A stretch of 64,000 nt of DNA, taken from positions 1,674,001-1,738,000 of the forward strand of contig VWND01000001.1 in NCBI GenBank assembly GCA_009599575.1, in the 5' to 3' direction. This document shows, in pieces, positions 32,732 to 45,844 of this stretch (positions within the stretch are counted from its first letter, which is position 1; the number at the start of each line of letters is the position of its first letter). The notes under the pieces were generated by a model. The model did not search any database. It saw only the letters and a program-made list of their open reading frames with translations, and was not told the origin of the DNA. Source of the DNA: Blumeriella jaapii. Taxonomy: Eukaryota > Ascomycota > Leotiomycetes > Helotiales > Drepanopezizaceae. The position numbers and the translations under genes were made by a program.

Positions 32732-35700
32732 ATGGACGCCGCGCGACGAACCCACTTCTCGTCCCCCGTCCCCCATACCTTCGCCCTCACCCACGACCAT
32801 CCCTATCTCTACCCACATCCTCATCCTCATCCTCACCCTCATCCTCACCCTCACCCTCAACCTGAGACGCCGGGACACGCTCCATCGTCCATAGGAGTCG
32901 GCCCCGTCAACTCCTCCCATCATCGTTCCCTCGATCTCGCTGCCCGTGCCACGCGCCCGGACATCCCCCTGAACAGGAGTCGTCCCGGGATCCCGTCGCT
33001 GCTGCTCCGCACCCGCGCAACGACGCTGTCCTCCAACACCTCGTTGGCCTCGCCGCTGGCCTCGCCGTTGTCGTCGCCAGTCAGGAGAAAGCCGCTGCCG
33101 GTGACAGCGTCGCACTTGGCAACCAGATACTCTTCCTCCGAGCACGTCACGGCCATACAGCTGCACACCCTAGACCGGCCGCTCCCGCGCTCCGACGCAA
33201 GCGGCGACTCCCCAACCCTCCACGACTTTCCTCCCACTCCCTCTCTCACTCCCATAGCTCCGCCCGCCCCTGCCAGTCCGACGCAACAGGAGTATGCGCT
33301 CTCTTCTTTGCCTTTCGGACTCGTGGTTTCGATGACAGGGCCATGCTGACCGGTCAAAACAGATCTCCAGACGAACCGCTGGCGTCGACACGGCCTGCAG
33401 CTTCTGACACATCATCGTCCCCGCATCGAGCAATCGTAGAAACACCCATCCCCACCCCTGTCTCCAGCTGCCCGAACCATCTCATCCCTTCGCCACGGCC
33501 GGCACCAGACTCCTCGTCTCAGCATGCACGGCTGATCATCGAAACTTCGCCGTCAGAAGCTAGCAGCCCATGGTACAGCGATTCGAGCTCGACGTCCTAC
33601 TCCCGCTCCTCCATGTTCTCTCCGAAACCCACCCCTTCCCAAGAGAACAATGTTTCGGCCGGCCGTTCTTCGTCGCACGAGTCGGAAGGTTCCACGGCGA
33701 CGCTTCAAACGGCAGCTCAAGGCTCTCCTGGAGCTTCCAAAATCGGATCCTTCTTCGGTTGGCGAGCAGGCAATGCGACACCAGATTCCGACAAATCCAT
33801 CTCACCCATCCCCTCTCCGCATCCCCTCGACGACCAAGCTCTCGCCGATGTCTACCAGGCACCGACGAAAAACGTACCCAGAGCGATCGACGTCCCCAAG
33901 GCCAACGCCGATGCAGCTGGGTATTTTGGAAGCGCGTTTTTGCAAGTCCCCTTGGCAACGCCGCCCACGCCGATCCAAGTCGAAGAGATGGAAAGAACTG
34001 AAGGAGATTAGCGCGGAGCTGGCGTCTTCCATCCGCCGGGAGATGGACCTGGAGGACCTGGTGGAACGGCTGCAATCCGAAGCACTGAACATGTCTTCCA
34101 CCCCGGGGAAACGAACCAGTGACTACTTTTCAGACTCGGGAACGAGCTCGACCAGATATGCGGATCAAGACAACAAGCAGGAGGAGCTGGACCGGATGCT
34201 CCGTAAGGCTGAGCAAGAAAAAGCCCTCATGACGTTGGAATTAACGAACAAAGTACAAGATGAAAGGCACAGACGCAAGAATCTGGAAGGCCAGATCCGC
34301 AGGCTAGAGGAGAGGGCGTCACAGGTCAGTACACTGATACAGAGGCCCCAAGCTTTTGCTAACCGCTCGGCCAGGTCGACATTGCTTCCATCAATTCCAT
34401 GGATGCCAATGGCCGCGTACGGGATCTCGAAGCCACATGCGAGGATCTGCGCCGACGACTGGCCGAAGAGAGGCAGGTCAAAGAAAATTTCGAAGATCTC
34501 CTCACAGCGTTGAAGAGTGACCTCGAGACTTCGCACAACGAGCGGGACAATCTCCGGGACGAAATCGTTCCTGGGCTCAGAGCACGCGTCGAAGGTCTGG
34601 AGGCCCAAGCGGCCGAACATGAACAGCTCTTTTACGAACAATCGAAGATGCAACAGGAATTGCAGAACCTCAAGAACGAGAACCTCACCTTAATTAACGC
34701 CCAAAGATTGCAGCTGGAGATGCAGCAGCAGATGAAGAAATTCGATTCGATAGCTGAGGAAGGCGGACCCGGCGCAAATGCTTCAAGATCCTCGGGCCTG
34801 TTCCGGTCAAACTCAGTCGCTCAATCAACGACCATCTCCAGGAACAGGACCCGTTCCTTGTCCAGGTCGGCTTCGGTCAAGACGGTCGAGTCAAGAGACG
34901 CTCTTGCTGAAAGGGTGAAGGATGTCGAACTTCAGCGTGATGCCCTGCACCAAGCCCTCAAGAACTTACTCGAACGTCAAGAGCACCAGAACCGCGAGAG
35001 CCAGAAGAAGATCCGACAGCTGGAGCTTGAAAGGGATCGCGCCATGTCAAACTCCCCAAGGCGGATAGGGTACGATAAGGAGGTCGCGAGCCTCCGGGAG
35101 GAGATCACGAGCCTTCGGCGCCGTGCGGACGATGCCATCGAGCAGAAGTGGCAATGCGAAAAGGGTCTTAGCGGACTGAAGATGGACCTCGACCGCGCAG
35201 AGCAGGAGATTGGCTCCTTGCGGAATTTGCTCAGGGAGCATGACATTCTCATCCCCATCTCGTCTCGTGAGAGGACTACTGCTGATACCGTCTCATCCGA
35301 GTCACTTGAGCGAGCGTACAAGGATTTACGAGAGGCGTATGGTGAATCTCTGGCGCGAGTCAAGAACTTGAGGTCATCCGGTTCACGGGACGAGGCTACC
35401 GAGCAGGCGATGAAAGAGCTGGAGCAAAGTCTAGCAGGTGCCATCTCTGAGCGCAAATTTGCTCAGCAAGAAGCAGACGCTCTTCGAGAGGAGTCGAACT
35501 CCTTGCGTGAAGGGGAGAAGTTTCACATGGGCAACGAGGCTGCCTTGGCAGAAGAACTCCGCGACTCGGCAAAACGTGTTGAAGGACTGGCGGTCCAAGT
35601 CCGTCAGCAAATCTCGACGAACTCGACCCTGCGTCAACGCTTATCCGAAAAGATCGAACGTGGCGAGAAGGAGCAGAAGATGAACGCCGACAAGATCATG

Positions 35701-36198
35701 TTCATGCAGAGCAAGCTGAAGTCGCTCGAGGACCAACTGCTGGCTGCCCAACAGACAACGGAGGACAAGGTCGCTCGTCACGAGGAGGAGATCCGCAACT
35801 TGAGGCAAAATCACAACATCCAGCTTCAGCGTATGAAGGACGGAATCCGTTCTTCGATGCGCTCCTCACGATATAGCAAGTCTCCTGTGTCGCCGATCTT
35901 CTCGAATTCGGCAAGAGCGCCAAGGATCATTTCTACTTCCTCCGGCAAGGCCATGACCGTGTCAGAGGACTCCAAGATGGAGTTTCTCAAGCAAAAGGTT
36001 GTCGAGCTCGAAGCTGCTCTTGCCGAGGCCGATGACGCAATGGAGGAAGTCGTTGGTCGCATGAACATTGCTCAGATTGAGGTCATGGAGCTGCAAAACG
36101 AGAGAGAGGAGGCGGTGCGCGAGACGAAGCGCTTGCAACTCCAGATCGAAACGGAGAAGACGAAGGCCGCGGGAGACAGATTCGCTTCTCTCTCTTAG
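32732..36198 (+). CDS. Long coiled-coil protein of filamentous fungi, probable one-base frameshift
   Basis: Three exons: 32732-33291, 33363-34324 and 34375-36198, about 1114 aa. The start CCATGG at 32732 has good context; the frame is open upstream. Intron 1 (71 nt) has GTATGC, a GCTGAC branch and ACAG; intron 2 (50 nt) has GTCAGT and GCTAAC. The N-terminal 400 residues are Ser/Pro-rich with a His-Pro repeat (about residues 25-45) coded by a CATCCT repeat. From about 420 to the end the protein is almost all coiled coil, beginning with a conserved SAELASSIRREMDLEDLVERLQ block and including SDYFSDSG. The frame shifts by one near 33992-33994: EEME is in one frame and LKEISAEL in the next, and dropping one A of AAA joins them. 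A short intron is a weaker alternative. Function is unknown; homologues are often labelled SMC-like or M-protein-repeat proteins. Confidence 0.75.
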
Positions 36199-37475
36199 GT
36201 GAACAATAATGGAAACAGAGGAGAGCTCGCATCTCGTATCTTATTGGATACGCGTTGCCGGAAATTCGACAGGCACACGCCTCCACGACACTGGGGTAAT
36301 GGATACCATAATAGATGAAGGAGCCTTTGCCATTACATTCTGTGGATGCTTGAGACAACCCAGACGGAGTTCTTTGTTCCGCATTTACATTGGCTGGGGG
36401 CCGGCTGGGAGTAGGAGGGTTGGACCACAGTCCATTTTGATTCACTCTTTTGTGTTTTGTTTGGGCAAGCCGGATCCGAGTCTGTCGTTGAGATGGCTAC
36501 TTTTTTTGTTGAGAGTAATGTTTGATGATACCTTCCTGTTTATTGTGTTATTGTAGTTAATTGGAAATGTTGGATAGGCCGGCCTGGCGAGGAGATCGAC
36601 CACGAGGGGCCGAAGCTGGAGCCGGCATTTTTCTTCGCTGTACAACCCCAGGCGAGGCAAGTCAGTCGTCGGGAAAGGGTAGGGGGATGAAGAGAAATGG
36701 TTGATAGGAGGCGTGAGCCAAGAGGGGTGACTCGAGAAAACGAATAGCCGATTCAAGACCATATTCATATACAAATCAATACCTTTAATTCATGCGGTGC
36801 TCAACGAGCGTTCCCTCGCCGTCTTTCCTCGTGTAGCCGGCCTACCTTCGGAACAGGTAGTCTTGTTCCTACCGAGGGTCGCAAAAAATCCTCGCATGCA
36901 AGACCGATAATTGGTATGCTGTTCATCAGCTTCCCTCGCTGCTTCTACGCGCATTTGGATCAGAGTCGCTATTCTATTCGATACGCTTCTATCCACGCTC
37001 CAAGGGATTTGAAGGGTTTGTTTGCAATCGGGAGCAGACGAAGGCCGTCATGTCCTATTGTTCGAATCTCTGTTTGCGTAAGTGAATAAGCACTTCTTGC
37101 ACCATGCTCCACTGTAGTATGTACCTATGTACCTAGGTATGTATGTATCTACTGTACTATGCCATGATGATGTGTGCGGCTCCTACTGTACTGTATGTAA
37201 GCCCGTCTTCACTTTCGTTTTCGTACTGTACAAGTCGATCTTCAGAGTCGATCTCCAGAGTCGAGGGCAGAGCTCGAGTTACTGCACTGCTCTGTACTGT
37301 ACTGCACTGCGCTGCACTGCTGTTTTTTAGGATTGCACGTTCCTACCCAACCCGCCCCACACCCTCCTCCTCCACTCGCGGAATGAAAATTGGTTGTGGT
37401 GGTTGGTTGGTTGGTTGGTTGGTTAAGGTTCAGTTACGCTTACCTCGTTCCAAAGCTAATTGGAAACGTTAATCT

Positions 37476-37695
37476 AGTATATTGCAGTACAGTATATTGC
37501 AGTACAGTATATTACAGTACAGTATATTACAGTACAGTATATTACAGTACAGTATATTACAGTACAGTATATTACAGTACGGTATATTACAGTACAGTAT
37601 ATTACAGTACAGTGTATTACAGTACAGTATATTACAGTACAGTATATTACAGTACGGTATATTACAGTACAGTATATTACAGTACAGTACAGTTT
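37476..37695 (+). repeat. 15-bp tandem repeat, about 14 copies (AGTATATTACAGTAC)
   Basis: Near-perfect 15-mers; the first two read TTGCAG instead of TTACAG, and a few have ACGG for ACAG. The unit contains the TACAGTA motif that is dispersed through all the spacers here. This shows how that motif expands in tandem. Confidence 0.95.
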
Positions 37696-38309
37696 GTACA
37701 GTATCTCTCTACCCTAATAATGCGTGGGTCGTTCGGAAGCCTCGACTCGAGCTCCAAACTGTCTGCACGGGTCAAACGTACTGTACTGTCCAGTACAGTA
37801 CAGTAGTAGGTAGTCATCAACATCTGACAGTACATACATACAGTACAGTACTGTAGTATACTTCCACCAGACTGTTGTTTCTCTCCTTGCCCTTTCTCCC
37901 CGGTCAAGACGCGATCAGCAGCCAGTATCGAACTCTCCGGATCCCAAGAGTCTCGAGTATTCTACATTTGTGAAGGTACTGTACGGTGCGAAAACACGAC
38001 CGAGAGCCGATTTCGGCTTTGACGATCCGCTACTTCTTTTCCTGCCCCGTCGCTTGCTGAGTTGACACCCTGCTTCTGCTTCTGCTTGTGCTCGTGCTTC
38101 TGCGAATTCGCCCTTCGAACTTGTGAACTGCTTCTCCTTGCCCCCTCCCCTAGCACGGAGCAGAGGCTGCTCCTTCGTATATGCGTGATTTGATGTAGAG
38201 GACTAATTAACCAGTGAGTAAAAACCCTAGCTCTACTGGATGGCCGGCCTCTCGTTCTGCTTTTTCTTGAACGCCGCTGGAAGAGCGTGAGAGCCGATTT
38301 TCCTTTCCT

Positions 38310-38331
38310 CCCCCCCCCCCCCCCCCCCCCC
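38310..38331 (+). repeat. Poly-C tract of 22 bases
   Basis: Uninterrupted run. A further 20-C run is at 42109-42128, just downstream of the ammonium transporter gene. Confidence 0.9.
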
Positions 38332-40270
38332 ACACCCTCCCAACCACCCCAAAAAGAAGAACCTTTAGGCTTACAAGGATCGGCGAGTCGTCTTCCAATT
38401 ACTAGCCTGTTGTATTAAACCTTTTCGTTAAGGTGCACACGCAAGGTTTGCGTTTAGGATAACCAGTGTTCAAGTGTTGACTCGAATCAGTACAGTACAG
38501 TACTGTACTGCGTGATGAACGTGACGTGGAGCAACGTTTGCTGACGGTGGAAAAGCAATTTGATTTTGAGTCCAACCAGCCTCGAAGCAAAAGGTCTGGC
38601 AGCGTACTCGTGCATCGCGAAAGGGTTGTTTTACAGTTCAAGGTTTTTGGCGTAAGCACTTTCGTTTTTGACAAGAGTTTAATACAGCAATTCGTGACTT
38701 CTGGACTGACAAGCGGCAAGTGAACATGGGTTTCATTATTGGATATTACCTGAGAAGAAGAAAAACCGTCTTTACGCGAGTAAAACTTCTAGTGTGAACC
38801 AATCTTTCGGGCATGTGCTGTACATATCACACATAGTAGAGTGCCCCGGAAAAAGGATAAAGATCCGGTTGGATCCGTACCTACGCGAACGGTTCAAACT
38901 CTGTTCAGGGGGTCTCCGGTGCATCCGGTGCATCTTCGACTTTACTGTGTACACAGAAAAGCACGCAAAGGTTGTTCTGTCAAGGAAAGTACCGAGGTAC
39001 GAGACTCCAGCACTCCGCAGCTTACTTGGCAGGGGTACGTATAGTATATACGTATGTACAGTACAGTACAGTACACATACAGTACCGTATCCGTATAGAA
39101 TCCCGAGTAGGGTCGAGGTTTGGTCCAAAGTGGCGGGCTGCCAGTGGCGAGCGCTCCGAGTTGAAACTCTCTGCACGAGAAAAAGGCAAAAAGTCCTAAA
39201 GCGGTATGCACAGCCGTCTTCTGCGCAGTTGCACATACAGTGTACCGAATACTACAGCACAGTATGTATTGTACTGTACAGTGTACTTCTCGAGGGATCG
39301 GAGACCATCTCTTTCCGGCAGAGCTATGCCCCGATTATTATACACAAACTTCGGTACAGTATGTGCCACGGGCGGTGATGCTGGTCCCGCCGAGACAGGA
39401 GGCAGGTAGGTTTTGTACACAACCCAGAACAGCACGAAGTGCATATTCGATAGAACGGTATCGCGGGACATGTCGAGATGGAAAGAGATGGAATAAGGCG
39501 GTCCTCGGGGGATGGCGTCGGAGAAAGTTCGTAGACGGCTGTCACGGTTGGTCCCGCACCGGCGTGCTAGCAGATAGGACAGTATGTACGTACTACGTAT
39601 GTATGTACAGTACAGTACAGTACAGTACAACAGTAGCTACAGTACTGTACTGTACATACTGTACATTCTGATTCGGACCCTGAGTCAAGCTCGGCCCAGC
39701 TCTCGAGTTCGAAAGTCGGGACCCGGTGGATAGGTCAATGTTGTTGTCGTTGTTGTCTTTCTCGTCGTGTTCGTCGTCGCTGCAGTTGTCGTCTTCGTCT
39801 TCGTTGTCTTCTTCATCGTCGTCGTCTTCTTCGTCTTCTTCGTCGTCGTCGTCGTCGTCGTTATTGTCGTCGTCGTTGTCGTCGATACCTATGTATAGCA
39901 AGAAAGACGATTTTTCAGAGTCTTTCCCTCAGCCCCAGCGAAACTCCGGCCAGACGCGGGGTGGTCCGAGTTGCGACGCTGTGATTGGATGGAGCGCGCT
40001 TATCGGGCGGCGCTTTCCTTTTTCCGGCCAAGCTCCGGGTCCCTCCACTTGGCAGCGCCTTGTCCACCGAGAAAACCGGGGTAGCGAGGGCCGTGAAACA
40101 AACGGCAATATCGATTTGGCTTTGGCCTCGAACCGCAGTTTCTCCGATGAACTTGCGCCATGCAATTTTCCCCCAAACCTCTAAACAAAACTCCACACTT
40201 CTCTTCGACCATCTCCTGATGTCCTACGTCCAACTCCAACTTCCGACTTCCAACCACCAACACCCCCAGC

Positions 40271-42012
40271 ATGTCCGTCGAATACAATGGTACCCTCCCG
40301 ACCGGAGGTGACTCTTTGACGGAGAATCTCAACATCTACTACAAGGTGAGCGCGCGGAACCCACCCATGTTGCATCTCCATCTCCATCTCCATCTCCCCC
40401 TCTCCATTCTCTCCATGGGTAACCATTGCCTCTCCGGAACTCGTGCTGACCGTCCCTCAGGCTGGTGATCTGGCTTGGCTGCTGACCTCCACCGCCCTCG
40501 TCTGTCTCATGATTCCAGGTGTTGGGTTCGTCCCATTTCGAGCCACGTGCGACGACAGCAGCTAATCCTTCCCGTGTGTAGCTTTTTCTACTCCGGCCTG
40601 GCGCGCAGAAAGTCTGCCCTGTCCCTCATATGGCTCTCCATCATGGCCGCCGCCGTGGTCTCTTTCCAATGGTTCTTTTGGGGTTTCTCTCTCGCCTTCT
40701 CGCACAACGCAGGCAAGTACATCGGGAATCTGGACAATGTGGGTTTCCACAACGTGCTTGGCGCGCCGTCCGTTGGTTCGCCCATGGTCCCGGATCTCCT
40801 GTTTGCCGTCTTCCAAGGCATGTTTGCGGCTGTGACCGTGGCTCTGGCCGTTGGCGCCGTTGCTGAGCGAGGCCGCATGCTTCCCACCGTCGTACGTTCA
40901 GCCGACTCCCAGCGCATCAGGACCGAAAACTAATGAGGCAGGTTTTCATGTTCGTCTGGACAACCATCATCTACGACCCGATTGCCTGCTGGACTTGGAA
41001 CCCTTCTGGATGGGTGTACAAGATGGGAGGTCTCGATTTCGCCGGAGGAACGCCCGTTCACATGTCGTCTGGCTGTGCCGCTCTCGCATACTCCATCATG
41101 TTAGGCAAGCGTCGTGGGCACGGCACGCACGAGCTGAACTACCGCCCCCATAATGTTACGCACATTGTCATCGGTACCGTGTTCATGTGGATTGGATGGT
41201 TCGGATTCAACGCTGGTTCCGCGCTCGGTGCCAACCTGCGCGCAGTCATGTCTGCTGTTGTCACCAACCTGTCTGCTTGTACCGGCGGCATCACCTGGTG
41301 TGTGCTAGATTACCGCCTCGAGCGCAAGTGGTCCACAGTCGGTTTCTGTTCGGGTGTCGTCGCTGGTCTGGTTGCCGTAACTCCTGGCTCGGGTTACATT
41401 CCGGCCTGGGCTGCCATCGTTTACGGCGTTGTCGGAGCGGCAGGAGCCAATGTATGTCCTCTCGAGGCTCCCTCAACTCTAGAACAGACCGCCATTTCTT
41501 GAAAGCGAGCTAACACTGCGCAGTACGCCACTAAGCTCAAGTTCGTCCTCGGTATCGACGACGCCCTCGACATCTTCGCTGAGCACGCCGTCGGTGGGTT
41601 TATCGGCAACATCCTCACGGCCTTCTTCGCCGCCGACTACATCACCCACCTCGACGGTGTCACCGAGATCGACGGCGGCTGGCTCAACAAGCACTGGATA
41701 CAGCTCGGCTACCAGCTCGCCGACTCGGTCGTGGGCGGCGGATACTCTTTCTTCGGTACCTGCGTCATCCTCTTCACCATGAACCTCATCCCGGGCCTGT
41801 CCCTGCGTGTCTCCGAGGAGGCCGAAATCCTCGGCATCGACGACGCGGAGATTGGCGAGTTCGCGTACGACTACGTTGAGCTCACCCGCGAGGTGCTGAA
41901 CGACGTCGACGACACTACGAGCAGATACTCACTCAATCGCCAGGACTCGCGTCTGGAGAAGATGCTGCGCCGCTCGTCGGAAGATAACCACGACGTCGCC
42001 GAGCACGTCTGA
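40271..42012 (+). CDS. MEP: Ammonium transporter, Mep/Amt family
   Basis: Plasma-membrane ammonium permease, normally induced under nitrogen limitation. Five exons: 40271-40345, 40461-40525, 40582-40891, 40942-41451 and 41524-42012, 482 aa; all introns have GT..AG ends and keep the frame. Eleven transmembrane helices are expected, and hydrophobic stretches cover residues about 28-410. Family marks: FFYSGLARRKSALS, ACWTWNPSGWVYKMG, and DFAGGTPVHMSSG with the first pore His (about H190). WFGFNAGSALGAN and AEHAVGGFIGN follow, the latter with the second pore His (about H341), so the twin-His pore is intact. The cytoplasmic C-terminus has LRVSEEAEILGIDDAEIGEFAYDY, the conserved regulatory helix region. 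Its short tail (about 55 aa beyond) lacks a long Mep2-type extension. I do not assign it as a Mep2-type sensor or a Mep1/3-type permease. Confidence 0.95.
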
Positions 42013-43813
42013 TCCGAGGTAGATGGACGGGCTCCGCTACCCTCTTCGCGTTCTTCGCCTGGCGCTCTAGATCTCCGTATCTTTGAAGATTTCTTCCGCT
42101 GTGCCCGACCCCCCCCCCCCCCCCCCCCTTGGATATACCCCGGCATGTAGTCACGACGAAATGAAAAATCCAAACACCAAACGAAGTGCGATAACCAGAG
42201 TGAGGTGAAGAAAGCGGTCCGAGCATGTAGGGGCTCGGGAGGGGTACAGCGGTGGGTCTTTCTTTTTTCGGAAGGGTGCGGACCGTGCGCTGCGAAAGAA
42301 GCCTTACTCAAGTGGGGCCTCATCAGCCGTACCGCCCGCTGCCCGAAACGGGAGGAGCGTCCTGAGGAGCCTTGGCGGGGAATCACCTTAGACAGGCGCC
42401 ACTTTCCTTACCTCCATACAGCACAGCACAGCACAGTACTGAGTACAGTATGGGCGGGTGCGCGTTTTGACAAACGCTACCCAAATAGTCCCGTCTAAGT
42501 GACTCTGGGCCACCACAATTCGGAGATTAATTCCGTTTGAGCAAGAAGCGACCACCGAGTTCATTAGCAATCTAAGATGCCAATTACCTTTGAGTTCAAA
42601 CGATTCGTTTTTGTATGGGATTATGGTCATGTTGCAAATCTGTTTGATGAAATTACACAATTGCACGTTCGTGACTCTGTGTTGTGTAAACCACGCGCGG
42701 TTAATCATTGACTCGCGATACATGAAAACCCAAATTGACCTCGCAATTCAACTGTCACTTATGAAGATCTCCGGGTGCTTATTTGGTAACGAATTTATCG
42801 GTGCACGTTAGACAACAATTGAAATCCAATGTTTCACGCCAAGTTTTGACGCACACTAAACGGCCGCTAATACCGCCGCGTACTGGCCAGCTGATATGCT
42901 CACATTCTTTTGAATGTATCGTTGTTCGGGTCGATTGTTTACCTGTACTGTACACGTTCATAAAGCGCAACGGAATTGCCAACATCACCGGACGTATCAT
43001 CAAGCAGATATTTTTTCCCCTTCAGTACAGTACAGTACTGTACTGTACGTTGCAAATGAACTCCGTCCGAGTTTATTTGATCTGTCGGGCCCCACACAGT
43101 CTGGAATTCGTGGCGATGCCCACCCAGTAGGGGGTCGGTCACGCTGGGGTCATGGTCAGGTGACGGACGACATGGGCATGTGAACGTGCACGCACTAGCG
43201 CGCGCGCGCACCACCACCACCCCACTCCCCCATATCTCCGCTCTCGCGTAGTTACTGTTGTAGAAAGACATACACACATACATACAAATGTCAACCCACC
43301 ATCATTTAACACTAGTATTTTCCCCTGTATCGCCATCCTGTGATGCTCACGGTATTCCCACAGGTCCCAAGCGCGTAACCGTGCTACTTAGGTACTTACT
43401 GTAATACAGGCGTGTTGGCGTTTTCCAAAGACACCAACCTCCCGCACAGCATAATACGGTACGGTAAGTGAGAGGGGGAGGCGCTTTCCACGGTTCGGCC
43501 GCGCGCCAAATCTGTCAAGTCGGACACGGTGCCATCGAGCAGCACCTGAGCGACGGTCATTTTGGTCCCTCGTCTGGGTTGGGGAATTCCGCCGAGGCGG
43601 AGAGGTCTGGTCTAGCGGCGGAGCAGATTGAAAGAGATGATCGATCGCGAGAGCGTTGGCCATCGTTCAGTGGTGTATCTATCGTCTTACGTGCCTTATA
43701 TTCATTCATTCATCTATGGACTGTATAGTATGCGCAGAAGACCATTGCACAAGCACCCCAAAGCGTCCCACCAGATCGTCCGAGCAGCAACTTATATGGC
43801 GTCTGAAGTTGCT
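42013..43813. other. Spacer between convergent ammonium transporter and mannosidase genes
   Basis: 1.8 kb containing a 20-C tract (42109-42128), a moderately AT-rich block (about 42520-42990), a TACAGTA palindrome cluster (43024-43048) and the GCGCGCACCACCACCACCC element (about 43201-43220) that also occurs near 31091. No gene is recognised. Confidence 0.55.
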
Positions 43814-45844
43814 CTAGATCGGTGGCCCCCAGACCTTGAATGGGTGAGCCTCCGTGTTGAACACCCACTCGTTCTTGCCCTCGTACTCAACCTGCCATAC
43901 ATCATCCTGTCCACGGAAAAGTGTCAGCATTTCCATCCATCCATCTCTCTCTCTCTCTCTACCCCTCTCCCTCTCCCTCTCCCCCTCTCTGATCCTCGTT
44001 TGACTCAAGAGAATGATCATCACGTACCGGTGCATGAATGAGATAAGCATACTTCAGCGTCTCGGCGAAGAGGAAGCTCTCCTGAAAATCGCGATACGCA
44101 CCCCCCTCGAGAAGATTCACATTCTCCACGCCCGCGAAGCCGCTCCCGACGACGCAGGTGTCCCGGATGGCCTCGAACGCGGCCCAGGCCCAGTCCCGGT
44201 ACTTCTGGTCGCCCGTGGCGCGGAAGGCGTAGTAGAAGCTCTCGATGACCTCGGGCCGCAGCACGTACACGGAGCTGGTGATGTAGAAGCCGGCCTGGCC
44301 GTAGAAGGCCGCGTCCTCGGGCGTGGGCGGAGGCGGGTTGGAGGTGTCGTTGGCAGCGGTGCTGTTCTCGACCCAGCCGAAGATCTCGGGTCCGATGCCG
44401 GTCAGGGTGCTGTCTGTGGACGAGGTTCGGTCAGAAAAACATTGCAAGAGATGGAGCGGCGCTGTGTCACAAGGCACGCTTGGAGCATCACAAGGATAGA
44501 GCCTCACCATATGTGGCCCGACATCCGTTCACGAGTTCAAGGCCGAAGTCGATGTACTTTTGCTCCTTCAAGACGAGACCACCGAGGATGAAGGAGCCGC
44601 CATCAAAACAGGCAACTAGGTTCAGATCAGCACGGTCACCACAACCTTTGGCGGCTGTATCTCATGGAGTGAGCGAAAAGATCCTACGGTGCTGAGACTC
44701 CAAGGTTTTATTCTGGCCCTTGAAGTAGGCGAGGAAGGTCAGATCCGGGCGAGTTGAAGGATGAGACGCAAGATGTTCGATGGAGCTGTCGGCGGCAAGC
44801 ACCCAGCGGTCTGTGGAACCATTAGAACCTATGCAGCCCAGGAAGGCAACTGACACATCTTTACCTTTGTAGTGGCCGAAGCGATTCGAGTCGTACACGT
44901 ACATCTTGATGAGGTATTCGTAGAAGCTGTCGGCACCGGCGATCCAGCCTCCCTCCGCATCTTGGAAAAGGCCGGTGTTGATGTCGACATTGGTGCCTAT
45001 CAGCCCAGGCCACGGCTCCGAAGACGCGGGCTTGGGATTCAAGAGATAGGATTCGCCTTTCTCGGCTAGCTGGCCGTATGTTTCGTTACGGGTAAGATCC
45101 GACAGATGCATCCATTCGAGGACGAGGGAGCCGATTGTGGCGATGCCGTTGGTGGTGGCCCCGGTGGTTCCCGGCGGATTGAGGACCAGGTCGTTCTGGG
45201 GGATTCCAGTTGGGGTGTCGAATGCGAATGCGAGGTTGCTTGCTAGGCGCTCACTTTGCTTGAGGAGAAGCTCGACAGCCGTCTTGTTCGAAGCGAGGTT
45301 GTAAAGTGGACCAGTCAGGAGGTCGTAAGCTGTGGAGGGTAAGGAAACATCGATTTGTCTCGTGTGAATGACATACCAGAGAGCATTCCGCCCAGATATC
45401 TGATCGTGGTCTCGAACAGCGAGACCTCGGTGGTGGTCTCATCGTAATTGATGGTGGGTATGAACTCGAGTATGTCGTCCACAATGCTTGGAATCTGCAT
45501 CACCAGAGCCGTACTGAAGGCATCCACAGCGCTCGCACCCCACCCGTTCCTAGGCCGTTGTCAGTTTTGCCCAGCTTGTCTATTCGGGATGGTCTCGTTT
45601 GCCTGGAATTGGTGAAGCCGTTGGTCACTGGACGGAGCTCGTCGTTGGGGAACGCGTATTTTTTGTACCCATCCCAGGCAAATTGAAAGGAGGCCTTGAC
45701 AGCATCTGCTCGGTCTTGGTTCAAGGCGTGGTTATCAGGACGACTTTGTATCGTCGTCAGCCCCGGGTCAGCTACGACCTCTTGCACCGCGTGTAATCCT
45801 GACGCGAAGGCCACAGCGGGCACAAGCGTGCGGGAGAAGTGCAT
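43814..45844 (-). CDS. Class I alpha-1,2-mannosidase, glycoside hydrolase family 47
   Basis: Trims alpha-1,2-linked mannose from N-glycans in the secretory pathway or after secretion. Seven exons: 45603-45844, 45377-45549, 44865-45329, 44688-44810, 44508-44615, 44028-44413 and 43814-43906, 529 aa. Intron 1 (45550-45602) uses a GC donor (AG|GCAAAC); the rest use GT. The N-terminus is a signal peptide ([18 protein letters not shown]). GH47 marks in order: [88 protein letters not shown] and the C-terminal FNTEAHPF with the calcium-ligand Thr. Catalytic acids are in these motifs and look intact. Size and cleavable leader fit the secreted fungal subgroup rather than the type II Golgi/ER subgroup. 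Confidence 0.94.

Larger units (their letters stand above)
36199..40270. other. Repeat-rich spacer between coiled-coil gene and ammonium transporter
   Basis: 4.1 kb without a convincing gene. It holds GGTT repeats (37403-37424), a 15-bp tandem array (37476-37695), a 22-C tract (38310-38331), TACAGTA clusters and an imperfect TCG/TTC trinucleotide tract (about 39735-39890). Long frames over these tracts are repeat artefacts. Confidence 0.65.

Noticed and set aside
37390..37856. Frames with YYSTV or LQYSI repeats
   Set aside because: They come from the 15-bp tandem repeat, which is a multiple of three and lacks stops in some frames.
39726..40184. Ser-rich and Asp/Glu-rich frames on opposite strands
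   Set aside because: Both come from one imperfect TCG/TTC trinucleotide tract.
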